Origin: an uncultured Lachnospiraceae bacterium
Lineage (GTDB): Bacteria > Bacillota > Clostridia > Lachnospirales > Lachnospiraceae
Direction: 5' to 3'
Length of the DNA stretch: 64,000 nucleotides
Assembly: GCA_900548905.1 (NCBI GenBank)
Contig: URMK01000013.1
Span: 1 to 64,000 of the forward strand
Shown: one piece after another, positions 9,543 to 18,641 of the stretch
Position numbering within the stretch: the first letter of the stretch is position 1
Layout of the letters: each line of letters opens with the position of its first letter
The notes under the pieces: generated by a model
The model's input: the letters and a program-made list of their open reading frames with translations, nothing else
Told to the model about the DNA's origin: nothing
Databases searched by the model: none
Made by a program: the position numbers and the translations under genes

Positions 9543-11225
9543 TTATGCTTCTTTCGTCAGCTTCTTTTCCAGTTTCCCTGCTATCTCCTTCAGGCAGCCT
9601 TCTTCGAAGGGCAGCTTCAGCCCCGCTTCCTTCACCATATTGGTAAAGAAATCGGCCGCGGACAGACGGCAAAGCTTCAGATAGCTCTTCCATGCGGCTT
9701 CAAAGTCCTCATCCATCCAGAGTTTATATTCGAAAGCTACGGTCTGTGCGATTACATAATCGATATAATAGAAGGGGAAGCTGTAAATATGGTGCTGCTG
9801 CTGCCAGTAGCCGCCCTTTCCGAAGAATTCATCTCCTTCATAATCCAGGTGGGGCTTATATTCCTTCTCCAGCCTGCTCCAGGCTTCCTTCCTCTGGGCC
9901 GGGGTCAGATCCGGGTTTTCGTATACAATATGCTGGAATTCATCCACCATGCATCCATAGGGTATGAACATCATGGCATCCTCAAAATGCATCTCCCGGT
10001 ATGCATCCGCCTGATCCCCGAAAAACCAGTCCATCCATTTTTCCGTAAAGAATTCCATAGACATGGAATGACACTCCGCAGTTTCCATGGTGATATCCCC
10101 ATGCTCCCGGATCTCATCCATCCCGGACAGATACCCCTGGAAGGCGTGGCCGCATTCATGGGTGATAACATCCACATCCGCACTCGTTCCGTTAAAGTTG
10201 GCAAAAATAAAGGGCGCTTTGTATACCGGAAGATAGGTCATATATCCTCCCACCCTTTTGTTATTACGTCCGAGCACGTCAAAAAGCTCATTTTCCATCA
10301 TGAAATCAAAGAATTCCCTGGTTTCCGGAGAAAGCTTGCTGTACATACGCTGCCCTGCTTCCAGAATCTCTTCCGGTGTTCCCACGGGCCTGGGATTTCC
10401 GTCCTTGAAGTAAACCCCTTCATCAATAAAGGATAGCTTGTCAAGTCCCAGACGTTCTCTCCTCTTATCATGCAGCTTTTCAACAAAAGGAACAAAATCC
10501 TTTTTAACCTGCTCCCGGAAAGCTTCCACCTGCTCCCTGGAATAACAGTTCCTGTTCATCCTGTAATAGCCAAGTTCCACAAAATTTTCATAGCCCAGCT
10601 CTTTTGCCTGCTTTGTCCGTAACTTTACCAGCTTATCATAAATATCATCTAGTTCTTCCTCATGTTCCTGAAAGAACGCGGAGAATTTGGCCCAGGCCTT
10701 TTTACGGATCTCCCGGTCGGGATTTTTCAGATAAGCCTTCAAACGGGACATATTAACGGTTTCGCCATCCCATTCAAATTCCGCGGATGCAGGAATTTTC
10801 TCATAAGCGGTTGCAAGGGCATTTTCCTCCTGGACAAGGGGGATCAGTTTCTCTTCCATGGATTTCTGCGCCAGTTCCATATTCTTAAAGGCTACCGGCC
10901 CTATTTTATCCTCCAGTTCGCTGCGGTAAGGGGATTCATACAGAAGCTTCTGGTATTCAATTACCATATTGCTGTAACGAGGGCTTTTTGCATCATAATA
11001 ATCCTGCTCGGCACTGTAAAATTCATCCGCTGTATTCACATCATGCCGGATATGGGCAATTGTCATCCGCGTATCCACCCTGTCACGCAGTTCATAATAC
11101 TTCCGGTGTACCGCAAACTGCTCTTCCCCGTTTCCGGCCTCCTTAAATTCCTTCATCAGCTGTGTAAATTCTTCTTCCACCTTATTAAAATCCACTCTTT
11201 CATAAGGCATTTGCGAAAATTTCAT
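9543..11225 (-). CDS. M3 family oligoendopeptidase
   Basis: A 560-residue cytosolic zinc metallopeptidase of the M3 (PepF/Pz-peptidase) family that degrades short peptides. The zinc site is HECGH inside DVITHECGHAFQGYLS, with the third ligand expected at the downstream Glu in METAECHSMSMEF. The whole helical M3 fold is present and the length is normal. GGGGAGCTTAT precedes the ATG. The exonuclease gene follows within six bases. Confidence 0.93.
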   Translation of the reverse strand: MKFSQMPYERVDFNKVEEEFTQLMKEFKEAGNGEEQFAVHRKYYELRDRVDTRMTIAHIRHDVNTADEFYSAEQDYYDAKSPRYSNMVIEYQKLLYESPYRSELEDKIGPVAFKNMELAQKSMEEKLIPLVQEENALATAYEKIPASAEFEWDGETVNMSRLKAYLKNPDREIRKKAWAKFSAFFQEHEEELDDIYDKLVKLRTKQAKELGYENFVELGYYRMNRNCYSREQVEAFREQVKKDFVPFVEKLHDKRRERLGLDKLSFIDEGVYFKDGNPRPVGTPEEILEAGQRMYSKLSPETREFFDFMMENELFDVLGRNNKRVGGYMTYLPVYKAPFIFANFNGTSADVDVITHECGHAFQGYLSGMDEIREHGDITMETAECHSMSMEFFTEKWMDWFFGDQADAYREMHFEDAMMFIPYGCMVDEFQHIVYENPDLTPAQRKEAWSRLEKEYKPHLDYEGDEFFGKGGYWQQQHHIYSFPFYYIDYVIAQTVAFEYKLWMDEDFEAAWKSYLKLCRLSAADFFTNMVKEAGLKLPFEEGCLKEIAGKLEKKLTKEA

Positions 11226-11549
11226 ATAAGCTCCCCTCTGCCCGTTCTGCGGGCGTTCACGCAGGAAAACTGAACAGGTATTCCTTTCAGCTGACCCTCC
11301 TGGTTTCCTATTTTACTATTTTATCTCAATGGTACGCATCCCATACTCATTTTTCTGTAGTTTTTATACCGGACCGCGTAGTAAATATGCAGACCTGATC
11401 GGATAACTACAATAAGTTTACAATACTTTACATGTATAGTCAAACATCCCCTTTCCGGGGGCCGCGATAAAAAAAGCCATGGCCAGCTTCAGGCAAGGAA
11501 TAAAAACATATACAAAAACAGGGCTTTTACCCCCTGTTCTTGTTATATA
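11226..11549. other. Intergenic spacer between M3 peptidase and Rpn-type nuclease
   Basis: 324 bases. It must hold the promoter of the M3 peptidase (minus strand), but no clear -35/-10 pair is visible. The right end holds the terminator of the Rpn-type gene. No small ORF with a ribosome site was found. Confidence 0.5.
11513..11538 (-). terminator. Intrinsic terminator after Rpn-type nuclease gene
   Basis: On the minus strand, stem AACAGGG/CCCTGTT followed by TTTTTG, starting 12 bases after the stop codon. Confidence 0.7.
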
Positions 11550-12398
11550 CTATATACCGAATTCCTCAAACAGCTTTTTTTGGTATTCTTTGTCCCCGGC
11601 CGCCTTTATGATATCCTCCGTCCGGTTTCGCTCCGCCAAAAGCCGGATGAGATGGTTCACCCGGTCTATTCCCTCTGCTTTTCCCGCTTTTTTGCCCTTT
11701 TCGATGCCAATCTCAAGAATATTCATCTTAACAGCCTCCCATTCTTCTGATTGCTTTACTTCCCTTACGATCCGATCCAGCTCTCTAATCCGTTTATCCT
11801 TTACCAGTATTTCCGGGTTATCCAGTGTCGTATTCTTCATATACTGAAGAAGGCTCACCAGATCCGGCCTTCCCCTGCGGCTGGTCATATTCAGGAAAAT
11901 TTTCTTAGTCCCGTCATCCAGATGCAGCCCTGCGATTTCTTCACATTGTTCCGTAAAAGTATACATTGCCAAGTCACGGGAAAAGATATCCTCCTGGGTA
12001 ATGAAAATAATGATCGTGGAAGGAAGATGGCGGTATTTGGTCTTTTTTCCCGATTTCAGTATAGGGGTATCCAAGAGTCCCTGGTAAAAACGGGAACGTT
12101 TCTGCAAATTATCACTTTTCGAATCGTTCTGCATTTCTGTATTAAACTGACGGTTCCGTACATCCCTTGCCCAGGCATCCAGGCGGATAGCCCGTTTGCC
12201 GGATTGGTTGAGTACCACCTGCTCCGCCTTTACCTCTGCAAGCCTCAAATCAGGTTCGTCAAGTATGATTCGCAGCATGTTCTCATAAGCCGCCTTATTC
12301 TTCATAACGGATAAAAATAAGGCAAAATCACTCAGGTTAAACTGATAATCCGGGGGAATTGTCTGCTCCTTAAGCAGATTCTTCATTTCATGTTCCAT
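11550..12398 (-). CDS. Rpn/PD-(D/E)XK nuclease family protein (transposase-like)
   Basis: A 282-residue protein of the Rpn/PDDEXK_2 (PF12784) family, often annotated as a putative transposase. The nuclease core is visible as RLDAWARD followed by FNTEMQ, giving the D...E-x-Q active-site pattern. An upstream segment (DYQFNLSDFALFLSVMKNKAAYENMLRIIL) is typical of the family. The C-terminal third is charged and helical (KGKKAGKAEGIDRVNHLIRLLAERN). Members of the family promote RecA-independent recombination in E. coli; the role here is inferred only. AGAGGAACGCCT precedes the ATG. It is a single-gene unit with its own terminator. Confidence 0.82.
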   Translation of the reverse strand: MEHEMKNLLKEQTIPPDYQFNLSDFALFLSVMKNKAAYENMLRIILDEPDLRLAEVKAEQVVLNQSGKRAIRLDAWARDVRNRQFNTEMQNDSKSDNLQKRSRFYQGLLDTPILKSGKKTKYRHLPSTIIIFITQEDIFSRDLAMYTFTEQCEEIAGLHLDDGTKKIFLNMTSRRGRPDLVSLLQYMKNTTLDNPEILVKDKRIRELDRIVREVKQSEEWEAVKMNILEIGIEKGKKAGKAEGIDRVNHLIRLLAERNRTEDIIKAAGDKEYQKKLFEEFGI

Positions 12399-12650
12399 AG
12401 GCGTTCCTCTCTTTCCTTTTACGCAGAGAGTCGTTTCGCCTTTTCTACTCCCTGCTTATTTTATTGTCAGCAAGGAGTTCATGCATTCACATACATATCC
12501 ATGTATGTTACAGTATCCGCAGACGATACCATGCATCAGATACCGGCCATTGAAAGGGCACGGCGTATAAGATAAAAATAATCAGAAGTGTTGAATTCAT
12601 TGCCTTACTTGAATTGTAGCACAGACATACTGGTCTTTCAATGTTAAAAT
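12399..12650. other. Non-coding spacer upstream of Rpn-type gene
   Basis: Together with the adjoining repeat this makes a 332-base gene-free stretch. It holds a short palindrome with arms ACATACAT/ATGTATGT (about 12489-12508) and otherwise nothing recognisable; the Rpn promoter must lie here. Confidence 0.4.
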
Positions 12651-12745
12651 AGCCCCCTGTGCTGCAAGGTTCCTTACAGGGGAATGACTCTAGTCGTTTA
12701 CGCTTCCGTTCGGATAAGAACACAGCAGTACTATTGCTGCACAGG
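12651..12745 (-). repeat. Dispersed repeat, copy D (partial)
   Basis: Inverse orientation to copy A. It shares the core CTGCAAGGTTCCTTACAGGG with copy C at 50.4 kb, then GACT-TAGTCGTTT and a block ending CAGTACTATTGCTGC that matches the centre of the 45.5 kb copy. The outer GACGGCCCCTTGTGTCC arm is missing. Its end overlaps the last codons and stop of the neighbouring kinase gene, marking an insertion or recombination boundary there. Confidence 0.65.
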
Positions 12746-14473
12746 AATGGTAATTTCTACTACCGCCCCATATCCCTCATCCATATTGGAAAAATTAATT
12801 TTTGCTTTTTCCCCAAAGATTAATTTCAGTCTTTTCAGGGAATTCTGGATTCCAATATGCTTTCTGTCATTATAGTAAATGGGTGTATCCTGTTCAATGG
12901 CCTCCAGGATATCGGGAGGGAAGCCCGTACCGGTATCGGATATGCAGATATACAGATATTCGCCGTCCTCATAATTTTCGTTGACTATATACAGCGTAAT
13001 TTCCACATGGTTATCCAGGGAAACCGCATGGGTGATGGCATTTTCCACGAAATTATGGATAATCAGGGTGGGCACCAGGTAGGTGCCGACGGTATCTTCC
13101 ATAATCACCTCAAAGGAAAAAGCCTCTTTTCCGTACCGGATTTGCTGAATTTCCACATAATTGCGTATAAACTCGATTTCTTCTTTAAGGGATCTGGGTT
13201 CAAAGGTATCGCTCATGACATAGCGCATATAATTGGAAAGCATTTCGGTAATATGCACGATTTTCTCTTCTCTTGCCACATCCGCCATTCCGTGTATCAG
13301 GCTCAGGCAGTTTAAATAGAAATGGGGCCTGATCTGAACCTGCATGGCCTCCAGCTCCGTTTTCTGCCTTGCCAGCTCTTTTTCATAAATATCGATTTTA
13401 AGGGACTTGATTTTTCGAAGCAGCCCCTTGAATTCTTTGCTTGCCATTTCCAGTTCCAGGATGTTATTGCTGCCGTTTTCGTTTATCCACTGCTCTTCCT
13501 CCGTGTTTTTCAGACTGCCCACGAACTGCTTCATAGGCCGGAGAATGCGCTGGTAATAAACCCGTATTACCAGAACGCAGCCTGCAATAATACCGATTGC
13601 CAGAAATACGAGGATAAGCTGGAGACGCATGATTTTCTCCAGTATCCCGCCGCTTGGGGTTATCATGATATGAAATGCCTGGTTGTCGCCTATAATTCCG
13701 GTGATAGGAAAAGAATATACTACCTTTTCCGTAAACATGCCTGCTTTTTTCCCGGATATTTCATCGATTTCCTCCGGGTTTATTTTGTCCTTGTCTTTGG
13801 AGGAGAAGAATACGGTACCATCCTTATCCCGTATATATGGGATCCCTTCGTAGCCCAGGCTGTTGATCCGCAGGGTCTCAAAGAGATCCTCCAGCCGGAT
13901 GGCACATCCCATCGTCATTCCGTTTTTGGAAAACCGGCTGAACACATAATCCTGCTCCCCGTCATTGATAAAATACCATTGGGAATAAGGAGTGCGTTCC
14001 CCCTTCTTCTCCCTGAGCGCCTCCATCAGCGCATTGGTCAGGCCTAGCTTCTGGCTGTTCTTAAAAATACTCCCGTTATCGGATATCAGTAGATCCGCCT
14101 CCTCCAGATAGACAAAAAAACAGCACGGCTCCTTATAACGGATTTTCAGATTGCGGTTCTGTTCCTGTATCTCATTCAATATGGGGTAATACTGACTGTC
14201 TTCCGGCCTGATCCCTGCCGGAATGGAATTAGCTTCCCCTTTTTTGCTGGTAAGGGTGATGATTTCGTAATTAATTTTGGTGATATCGGTATTGATCTGC
14301 TCCACATACAGCCTTGCGGTATCCTCGATATAGCGGTAGACCAGCTGCCTTGCTTCAAACATGCTCTGGAACATAACCACAAGTATTCCCAGAAATAAAA
14401 GGATGACAGGGATAATAACCTGCATGGTCAGTTTTCCCATTGTTTTATTCTTTTTCTCCGGTTTTCCTGTCAT
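12731..14473 (-). CDS. YesM-type sensor histidine kinase
   Basis: A 580-residue membrane kinase. N-terminal helix (about 10-32), extracytoplasmic sensor region (to about 280), second helix (about 283-305), then the kinase core with QIRPHFYLNCLSLIHG (phosphorylated His; the usual N-P is R-P) and an ATPase domain with HNFVENAITHAV and DTGTGFPPDI. The ATG at 14473 is chosen because GGAGGG lies seven bases upstream; the ATG five codons earlier would be part of that ribosome site. It is last in the locus, after the GH31 gene, with its likely partner regulator gene at the other end (20902-22461). The last codons (VQQ-stop) lie inside a dispersed repeat, so the extreme C-terminus may have been altered. 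Confidence 0.9.
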   Translation of the reverse strand: MTGKPEKKNKTMGKLTMQVIIPVILLFLGILVVMFQSMFEARQLVYRYIEDTARLYVEQINTDITKINYEIITLTSKKGEANSIPAGIRPEDSQYYPILNEIQEQNRNLKIRYKEPCCFFVYLEEADLLISDNGSIFKNSQKLGLTNALMEALREKKGERTPYSQWYFINDGEQDYVFSRFSKNGMTMGCAIRLEDLFETLRINSLGYEGIPYIRDKDGTVFFSSKDKDKINPEEIDEISGKKAGMFTEKVVYSFPITGIIGDNQAFHIMITPSGGILEKIMRLQLILVFLAIGIIAGCVLVIRVYYQRILRPMKQFVGSLKNTEEEQWINENGSNNILELEMASKEFKGLLRKIKSLKIDIYEKELARQKTELEAMQVQIRPHFYLNCLSLIHGMADVAREEKIVHITEMLSNYMRYVMSDTFEPRSLKEEIEFIRNYVEIQQIRYGKEAFSFEVIMEDTVGTYLVPTLIIHNFVENAITHAVSLDNHVEITLYIVNENYEDGEYLYICISDTGTGFPPDILEAIEQDTPIYYNDRKHIGIQNSLKRLKLIFGEKAKINFSNMDEGYGAVVEITIPVQQ

Positions 14474-14499
14474 CCCTTTTCCCTCCATTCATACAAACA

Positions 14500-14543
14500 G
14501 CCTGGCAGGATTCTGCAACTTCATACGTAGTTTCCCGCCAGGC
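14500..14543 (-). terminator. Stem-loop between GH31 and kinase genes
   Basis: Seven-base stem GCCTGGC/GCCAGGC with a 30-base loop in the 151-base gap. The U tract is poor (CTGTTTG on the minus strand), so partial termination or mRNA-end protection is more likely than full termination. Confidence 0.4.
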
Positions 14544-14624
14544 ATTTCCTTTTTCTATTATATAGCTATCCGGTTATAAAGCAAAGTACCAGTAACCGCC
14601 GATTATCCTCTGTTTTTGCTGCCC

Positions 14625-16673
14625 TCAGAAGGCAATTTCCCACTTGCTGTCGGTCTTGATGAATACCGGTATTTTTTCCATAGGTGCGTCTACAGTAACT
14701 GTACGGCCCCCTTCATAGCAAATACCGCTGAACACATCCTTCCAGTTATTTCCCTCCGGAAGATACACCACTCTTTCGTATACGTCCTCCTCCATAACAG
14801 GCGCCACACAGAAATCAGGGCCGAACATGTAGGCATCGTCCGTTTCCCAGGCTTTTTTATCCGCAGGGAAATCATAGAACAGCGGCCGCATGACCGGCGT
14901 CCCTTTTTCGTGGGCAAGGCGCATCTGTTCTTTTATATAAGGCCGGAGTGCCTCTCTTAAGAACATGTACTTCTTACAGATTGCAAATACTTCCTCTCCG
15001 AAGCTGTAAACCTCATTGTCCGCGCCGGATCCGAACAGCCCTATACCGGATACCATATCGCCTTCAAAACCTCTCTGCGGTTCCCGGTTCCCGTGAAGAC
15101 GCATAACAGGGCAGAAGCAGGCATATTGGAACCAACGGATAAACAGCTTCCGGAAAGAAGGATCCTCGCCGTATGCCCCATGGAAACCTCCGATATCCGT
15201 AGTCCACCAGGGGATTCCCGCCATGGCCATGGAAAGCCCTGCCCGCATCTGCCTGCGGAAGCACTCAAAGGTGCTGTCTATATCCCCGGACCATACGAGA
15301 GCGCCGTATTTGGCACTCCCCGCCCAGGCAGAACGCACCAGGTTTACCGGATTATCATCTCCTTCTGCCTTCATACCTTCATAGAAGCCCTTTGTATACA
15401 ATTTAGGGTATATATTCCCCACTTCCATAACGCTTCCCATCTGGTATCTGTAATTGCCGAAATCATAGGTGGTATATTCCGGTTCCGCCACATCAAGCCA
15501 GTAGAGCCGCGCCCCCTTGTCCCAATAATTTTTCTTGATTTTATCCCACACATAGCTTCTGGCGTCCGGATTGGTGGCATCAAAGAACAGCTCCTGTCCG
15601 AAGCAGGTCATGGCTATCCGTACCCCGCTTTCCGTACGTACGAGATATCCCTTTTCCATCATCTCCCGGAAATTTTCAGAACGGTAATCCACGGTGGGCC
15701 ACACGGAAACCATTACCCGTATTCCCATATCCGCCAATTCCCTGCACATGCCGGGAACGTCAGGCCAGTATTTTTCATCAAACTTATATTCACCCTGCTG
15801 CGTCCAGTGGAAGAAGTCCACCACAATAACATCCAGGGGGAGTCCCAATTCCTTATATTTACGGGCCACTTCCAGCAGCTCCTCCTGGGTCTGGTAGCGC
15901 AGCTTACATTGCCAGAAGCCGCAGCCGTAATCCGGCATCATGGGAGGCCTTCCCACAAGACCCATATAGGTTTCCTCAATCTCCGCCGGCGTATCACCCG
16001 CGATCACAAGATAATCCAGTTCCCTGGTACATTCCGCAACCCATTCCGTACCGTTCACCCCAAAGGTCACTCTGCCTACCGCGGGATTATTCCACAAAAA
16101 CCCATATCCGATATTGGATACATAAAAAGGAATGCTCACCTGTGAATTTCTCTGGGCCAGCTCCAGCATACAGCCCTTCATATTCATATACTTCTGCTGG
16201 TACTGTCCCATACCGAATATTTTTTCTTCATCATCCGCCACGAATCTGGCTGCCGTATGAAAAAAATCTCCTGCCGCCGCCTTAAATTCCCGGCCATATA
16301 CATTCAAAGGGGTGCTGGGACAGTCCTTAAGACGTTTCCACTGTTCCTTCAGAAGCAGCTTTTTATCCTGATTATAAAAAGAGAGCACTCCGTCCGCATT
16401 TACCACCGCTGTTATTTTTCCGTTGGTAAGTGAGCCGAAGGATTCATTTTTGCCGCTGTACATATTGGCGTATACTACTGCCGAGGCATCCTGATCATCA
16501 TAAACGGTAATCTCCCCGTTTCCCTGCACATCTTCCTCCAGCGCCCAGTTGTTCCCGGAAAAGGAAGCGTTCCTGGTGGCTCTTACCCGCACCGAATTGG
16601 TTCCCCATGGCTCTATACGCACCGTTTCATTATCGTATTGGTAATAAAGGCAATTATCTTTCCTGAAAATCAT
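14625..16673 (-). CDS. Glycoside hydrolase family 31 (alpha-xylosidase/alpha-glucosidase type)
   Basis: A 682-residue retaining alpha-glycosidase, cytoplasmic (no signal peptide). An N-terminal beta-sandwich (about 1-245) precedes the TIM barrel. The catalytic nucleophile is D394 in YWLDVAEPEY and the acid/base is probably D464 in VWSGDIDSTF; the DIGGF motif follows. The LDVAEPE form is that of the GH31 branch that includes alpha-xylosidases, but specificity is not proven. The ATG at 16673 (MIFRKDN) is chosen over an in-frame GTG 27 codons upstream, which has no spaced ribosome site. It follows the binding-protein gene, so it probably cleaves the imported oligosaccharide. Confidence 0.88.
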   Translation of the reverse strand: MIFRKDNCLYYQYDNETVRIEPWGTNSVRVRATRNASFSGNNWALEEDVQGNGEITVYDDQDASAVVYANMYSGKNESFGSLTNGKITAVVNADGVLSFYNQDKKLLLKEQWKRLKDCPSTPLNVYGREFKAAAGDFFHTAARFVADDEEKIFGMGQYQQKYMNMKGCMLELAQRNSQVSIPFYVSNIGYGFLWNNPAVGRVTFGVNGTEWVAECTRELDYLVIAGDTPAEIEETYMGLVGRPPMMPDYGCGFWQCKLRYQTQEELLEVARKYKELGLPLDVIVVDFFHWTQQGEYKFDEKYWPDVPGMCRELADMGIRVMVSVWPTVDYRSENFREMMEKGYLVRTESGVRIAMTCFGQELFFDATNPDARSYVWDKIKKNYWDKGARLYWLDVAEPEYTTYDFGNYRYQMGSVMEVGNIYPKLYTKGFYEGMKAEGDDNPVNLVRSAWAGSAKYGALVWSGDIDSTFECFRRQMRAGLSMAMAGIPWWTTDIGGFHGAYGEDPSFRKLFIRWFQYACFCPVMRLHGNREPQRGFEGDMVSGIGLFGSGADNEVYSFGEEVFAICKKYMFLREALRPYIKEQMRLAHEKGTPVMRPLFYDFPADKKAWETDDAYMFGPDFCVAPVMEEDVYERVVYLPEGNNWKDVFSGICYEGGRTVTVDAPMEKIPVFIKTDSKWEIAF

Positions 16674-16773
16674 TTTTTCACCGTAACTGTTCAGTCCCTT
16701 TACAGTTACTGCCAAAACCCATCCTAAACCGCCTTCAGAGATGGATTTTGGCACTCCTGAATCACTTTCTTAC

Positions 16774-16798
16774 GGCCAGCGCAGCAAGTGCGCCGGCC
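16774..16798 (-). other. Intercistronic stem-loop after binding-protein gene
   Basis: Ten-base stem GGCCAGCGCA/TGCGCCGGCC with a five-base loop and no U tract. It sits between the binding-protein and GH31 genes, where such hairpins commonly protect the abundant upstream message and lower downstream expression (inference). Confidence 0.5.
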
Positions 16799-16877
16799 TG
16801 ACTGAATAGTTACTTTTCTCCTTTCCTTCCCGCAGGATATGCACCTGTTCTTTTTATATTGCGGGCAACGGGGTATT

Positions 16878-18533
16878 TTATTTGCCCATAGACTCCAGAT
16901 ATGCCTCATAAGCTCCGTTCTGAATATTCATCAGATCCTGTAAGCCCATGGTGTCCAGCTGCTTCAGGTAGGCATCCCATTCTTCATCGATGCCGCCGTC
17001 TACTACCCAGTGTGCGAACTGCGCTTCCACATATTTATAAATATCCGTACCGAGAGCTGTTAACTGTGTCAGCTCATCATCGGTATATTTTACCATAGGG
17101 AATCCGATGACATTGTCATCCGCCACATATTTTCCGTTAATGGCATCCTCTGCCAGCTTGATTCCATCACCCTGATCCGCGGGAAGGCTTACCTTGTCAT
17201 AGAAATCAGGATTCATATATTTCGGTCCGAAGTCACGCATGGAGTTGGACCATGCGGAAGTATCCAGAGAACTTCCGTCGGAAGGGACGAGCACATCATA
17301 AGTTCCGTCGCCGTTATCCTGTACCTGATCCGGGATGGATCCGTAGAAGGTCTGCAGAGAAGCCAAATCGGTATAAAAATCATCCGCCCAGGCAAGAAGC
17401 TTTTCCGGGTTCTGGCAGTTTTTGGTGATTAAAAGCTCTCTGTCGGAGATATCCAGGAAATTCTGGGCATTTTCCACGTGATGTTTTCCATCCGGGCCTG
17501 CAACAGCTTCCAGCGGAACAAACTGTCCTGCGTTCAGTCCTGTTTCGGCATCTGCCGTCCATGCGGATACCAGTCCTACCTGAGAACCGCCCTCCGCCTG
17601 CAGCTTGCTTCTTCTCATAGCATCTTCCTGTGTGAAGAATTCCGGATCAATGATCCCTTTCTGATACATACCGCTGAACCATTTTACCGCTTCCTTATAG
17701 TTTTCTTCCACAGGCATGAATACGGGCTTTCCGTCTACAAGCCCCATGTAGTTGTTATCTCTGCTGACCATGGTCCCGAAGGGTGCCAGATAGCTGCGCA
17801 GGCATCCGCTTAAGGTATAAAGGCTTGCATTTCCGGTAATTCCGAATTCATTGCCCGGATCGCCGTCCCCGTCCGCATCCTCTGTTGCAAAGGCTTCCAG
17901 GACGCTTTCCAGCTCTTCATAGGTGGTGGGAACCTCAAGGTTCAGGTTATCCAGCCAGTCTTTATTAATATAAAGGATATTACCGCACACCTCCGGTCTT
18001 AACGGGAGTTTCTTTACAAGGCTGTAAATTTCACCATTACGATCCTTGGCCCTTGCCAGCAGCTCCGGCTCTTTTTCAAAAACGGCCTTTAAATTCGGCA
18101 TGTTCTGATCAATCAGATCCGTAAGCTCCAGGAAATAATCCTTATTCTGGGAGATATCCGTATCCTTCAGGCAGATAGAGCCAAAGAAGGCATCGGGAAG
18201 GTCGCCGGATGCCAGCAGAAGGGATTTCTGTTCCTGCCAGTCACTGTCATAATATACCTGCCATTCAATATTAATTCCGTGTTTTTCTTCCAGCTCCTTC
18301 ATATAGCCGCTTTCCAGGTAATCGGTAGGCCATGCATCTGTCCAGCGCACCGTTGCTATGGTATAGGTAGGAATGTCCTCAGAAGCTGTATTGTCCGCAG
18401 TCTCCGCAGCCTGTGTGCCCGCAGTATTTCCTCCCGACTGTGCCGAATCCTTACTGCCGCCGCATCCTGCAAGCATGGACGCCGTCATCACTGCTGCCAA
18501 GCCAATGCTCAGCGCTTTTTTCCAATAGCTCAT
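16878..18533 (-). CDS. Extracellular solute-binding lipoprotein (LplA-like, CUT1)
   Basis: A 551-residue large family 1 solute-binding protein of the kind used for complex oligosaccharides. It has a signal peptide with lipobox MLAGC, a Ser/Ala/Thr-rich linker, then the SBP fold from YTIATVRWTDAW. The ATG at 18533 has AAAAGGAGAG about eight bases upstream; another ATG two codons earlier is too close to that site, and the longer frame upstream is unsupported. It lies third in the order permease-permease-binding protein-GH31, the usual order of LplB/LplC systems. Confidence 0.92.
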   Translation of the reverse strand: MSYWKKALSIGLAAVMTASMLAGCGGSKDSAQSGGNTAGTQAAETADNTASEDIPTYTIATVRWTDAWPTDYLESGYMKELEEKHGINIEWQVYYDSDWQEQKSLLLASGDLPDAFFGSICLKDTDISQNKDYFLELTDLIDQNMPNLKAVFEKEPELLARAKDRNGEIYSLVKKLPLRPEVCGNILYINKDWLDNLNLEVPTTYEELESVLEAFATEDADGDGDPGNEFGITGNASLYTLSGCLRSYLAPFGTMVSRDNNYMGLVDGKPVFMPVEENYKEAVKWFSGMYQKGIIDPEFFTQEDAMRRSKLQAEGGSQVGLVSAWTADAETGLNAGQFVPLEAVAGPDGKHHVENAQNFLDISDRELLITKNCQNPEKLLAWADDFYTDLASLQTFYGSIPDQVQDNGDGTYDVLVPSDGSSLDTSAWSNSMRDFGPKYMNPDFYDKVSLPADQGDGIKLAEDAINGKYVADDNVIGFPMVKYTDDELTQLTALGTDIYKYVEAQFAHWVVDGGIDEEWDAYLKQLDTMGLQDLMNIQNGAYEAYLESMGK

Positions 18534-18641
18534 TTTCATCTCTCCTTTTCTTTGAAACAAGTGTTTATGTACTTTTGCTTTCCAAGCAATGAATACCTTA
18601 TTGAAATCGTAACTGTTTTGCACCATCACAGTTACATAACA

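Noticed and set aside
9336..10436. 366-residue plus-strand open frame
   Set aside because: Antisense to the exonuclease and M3 peptidase genes, with low-complexity composition typical of shadow frames.
11399..11470. Possible small RNA in the spacer after the M3 peptidase start
   Set aside because: No stable hairpin with T run and no promoter could be identified.
11550..12398. Intact insertion sequence
   Set aside because: The Rpn-type gene has a nuclease core but no terminal inverted repeats or target duplication were found around it.
15093..16145. 350-residue plus-strand open frame
   Set aside because: Antisense to the GH31 gene, whose catalytic motifs are intact on the other strand.
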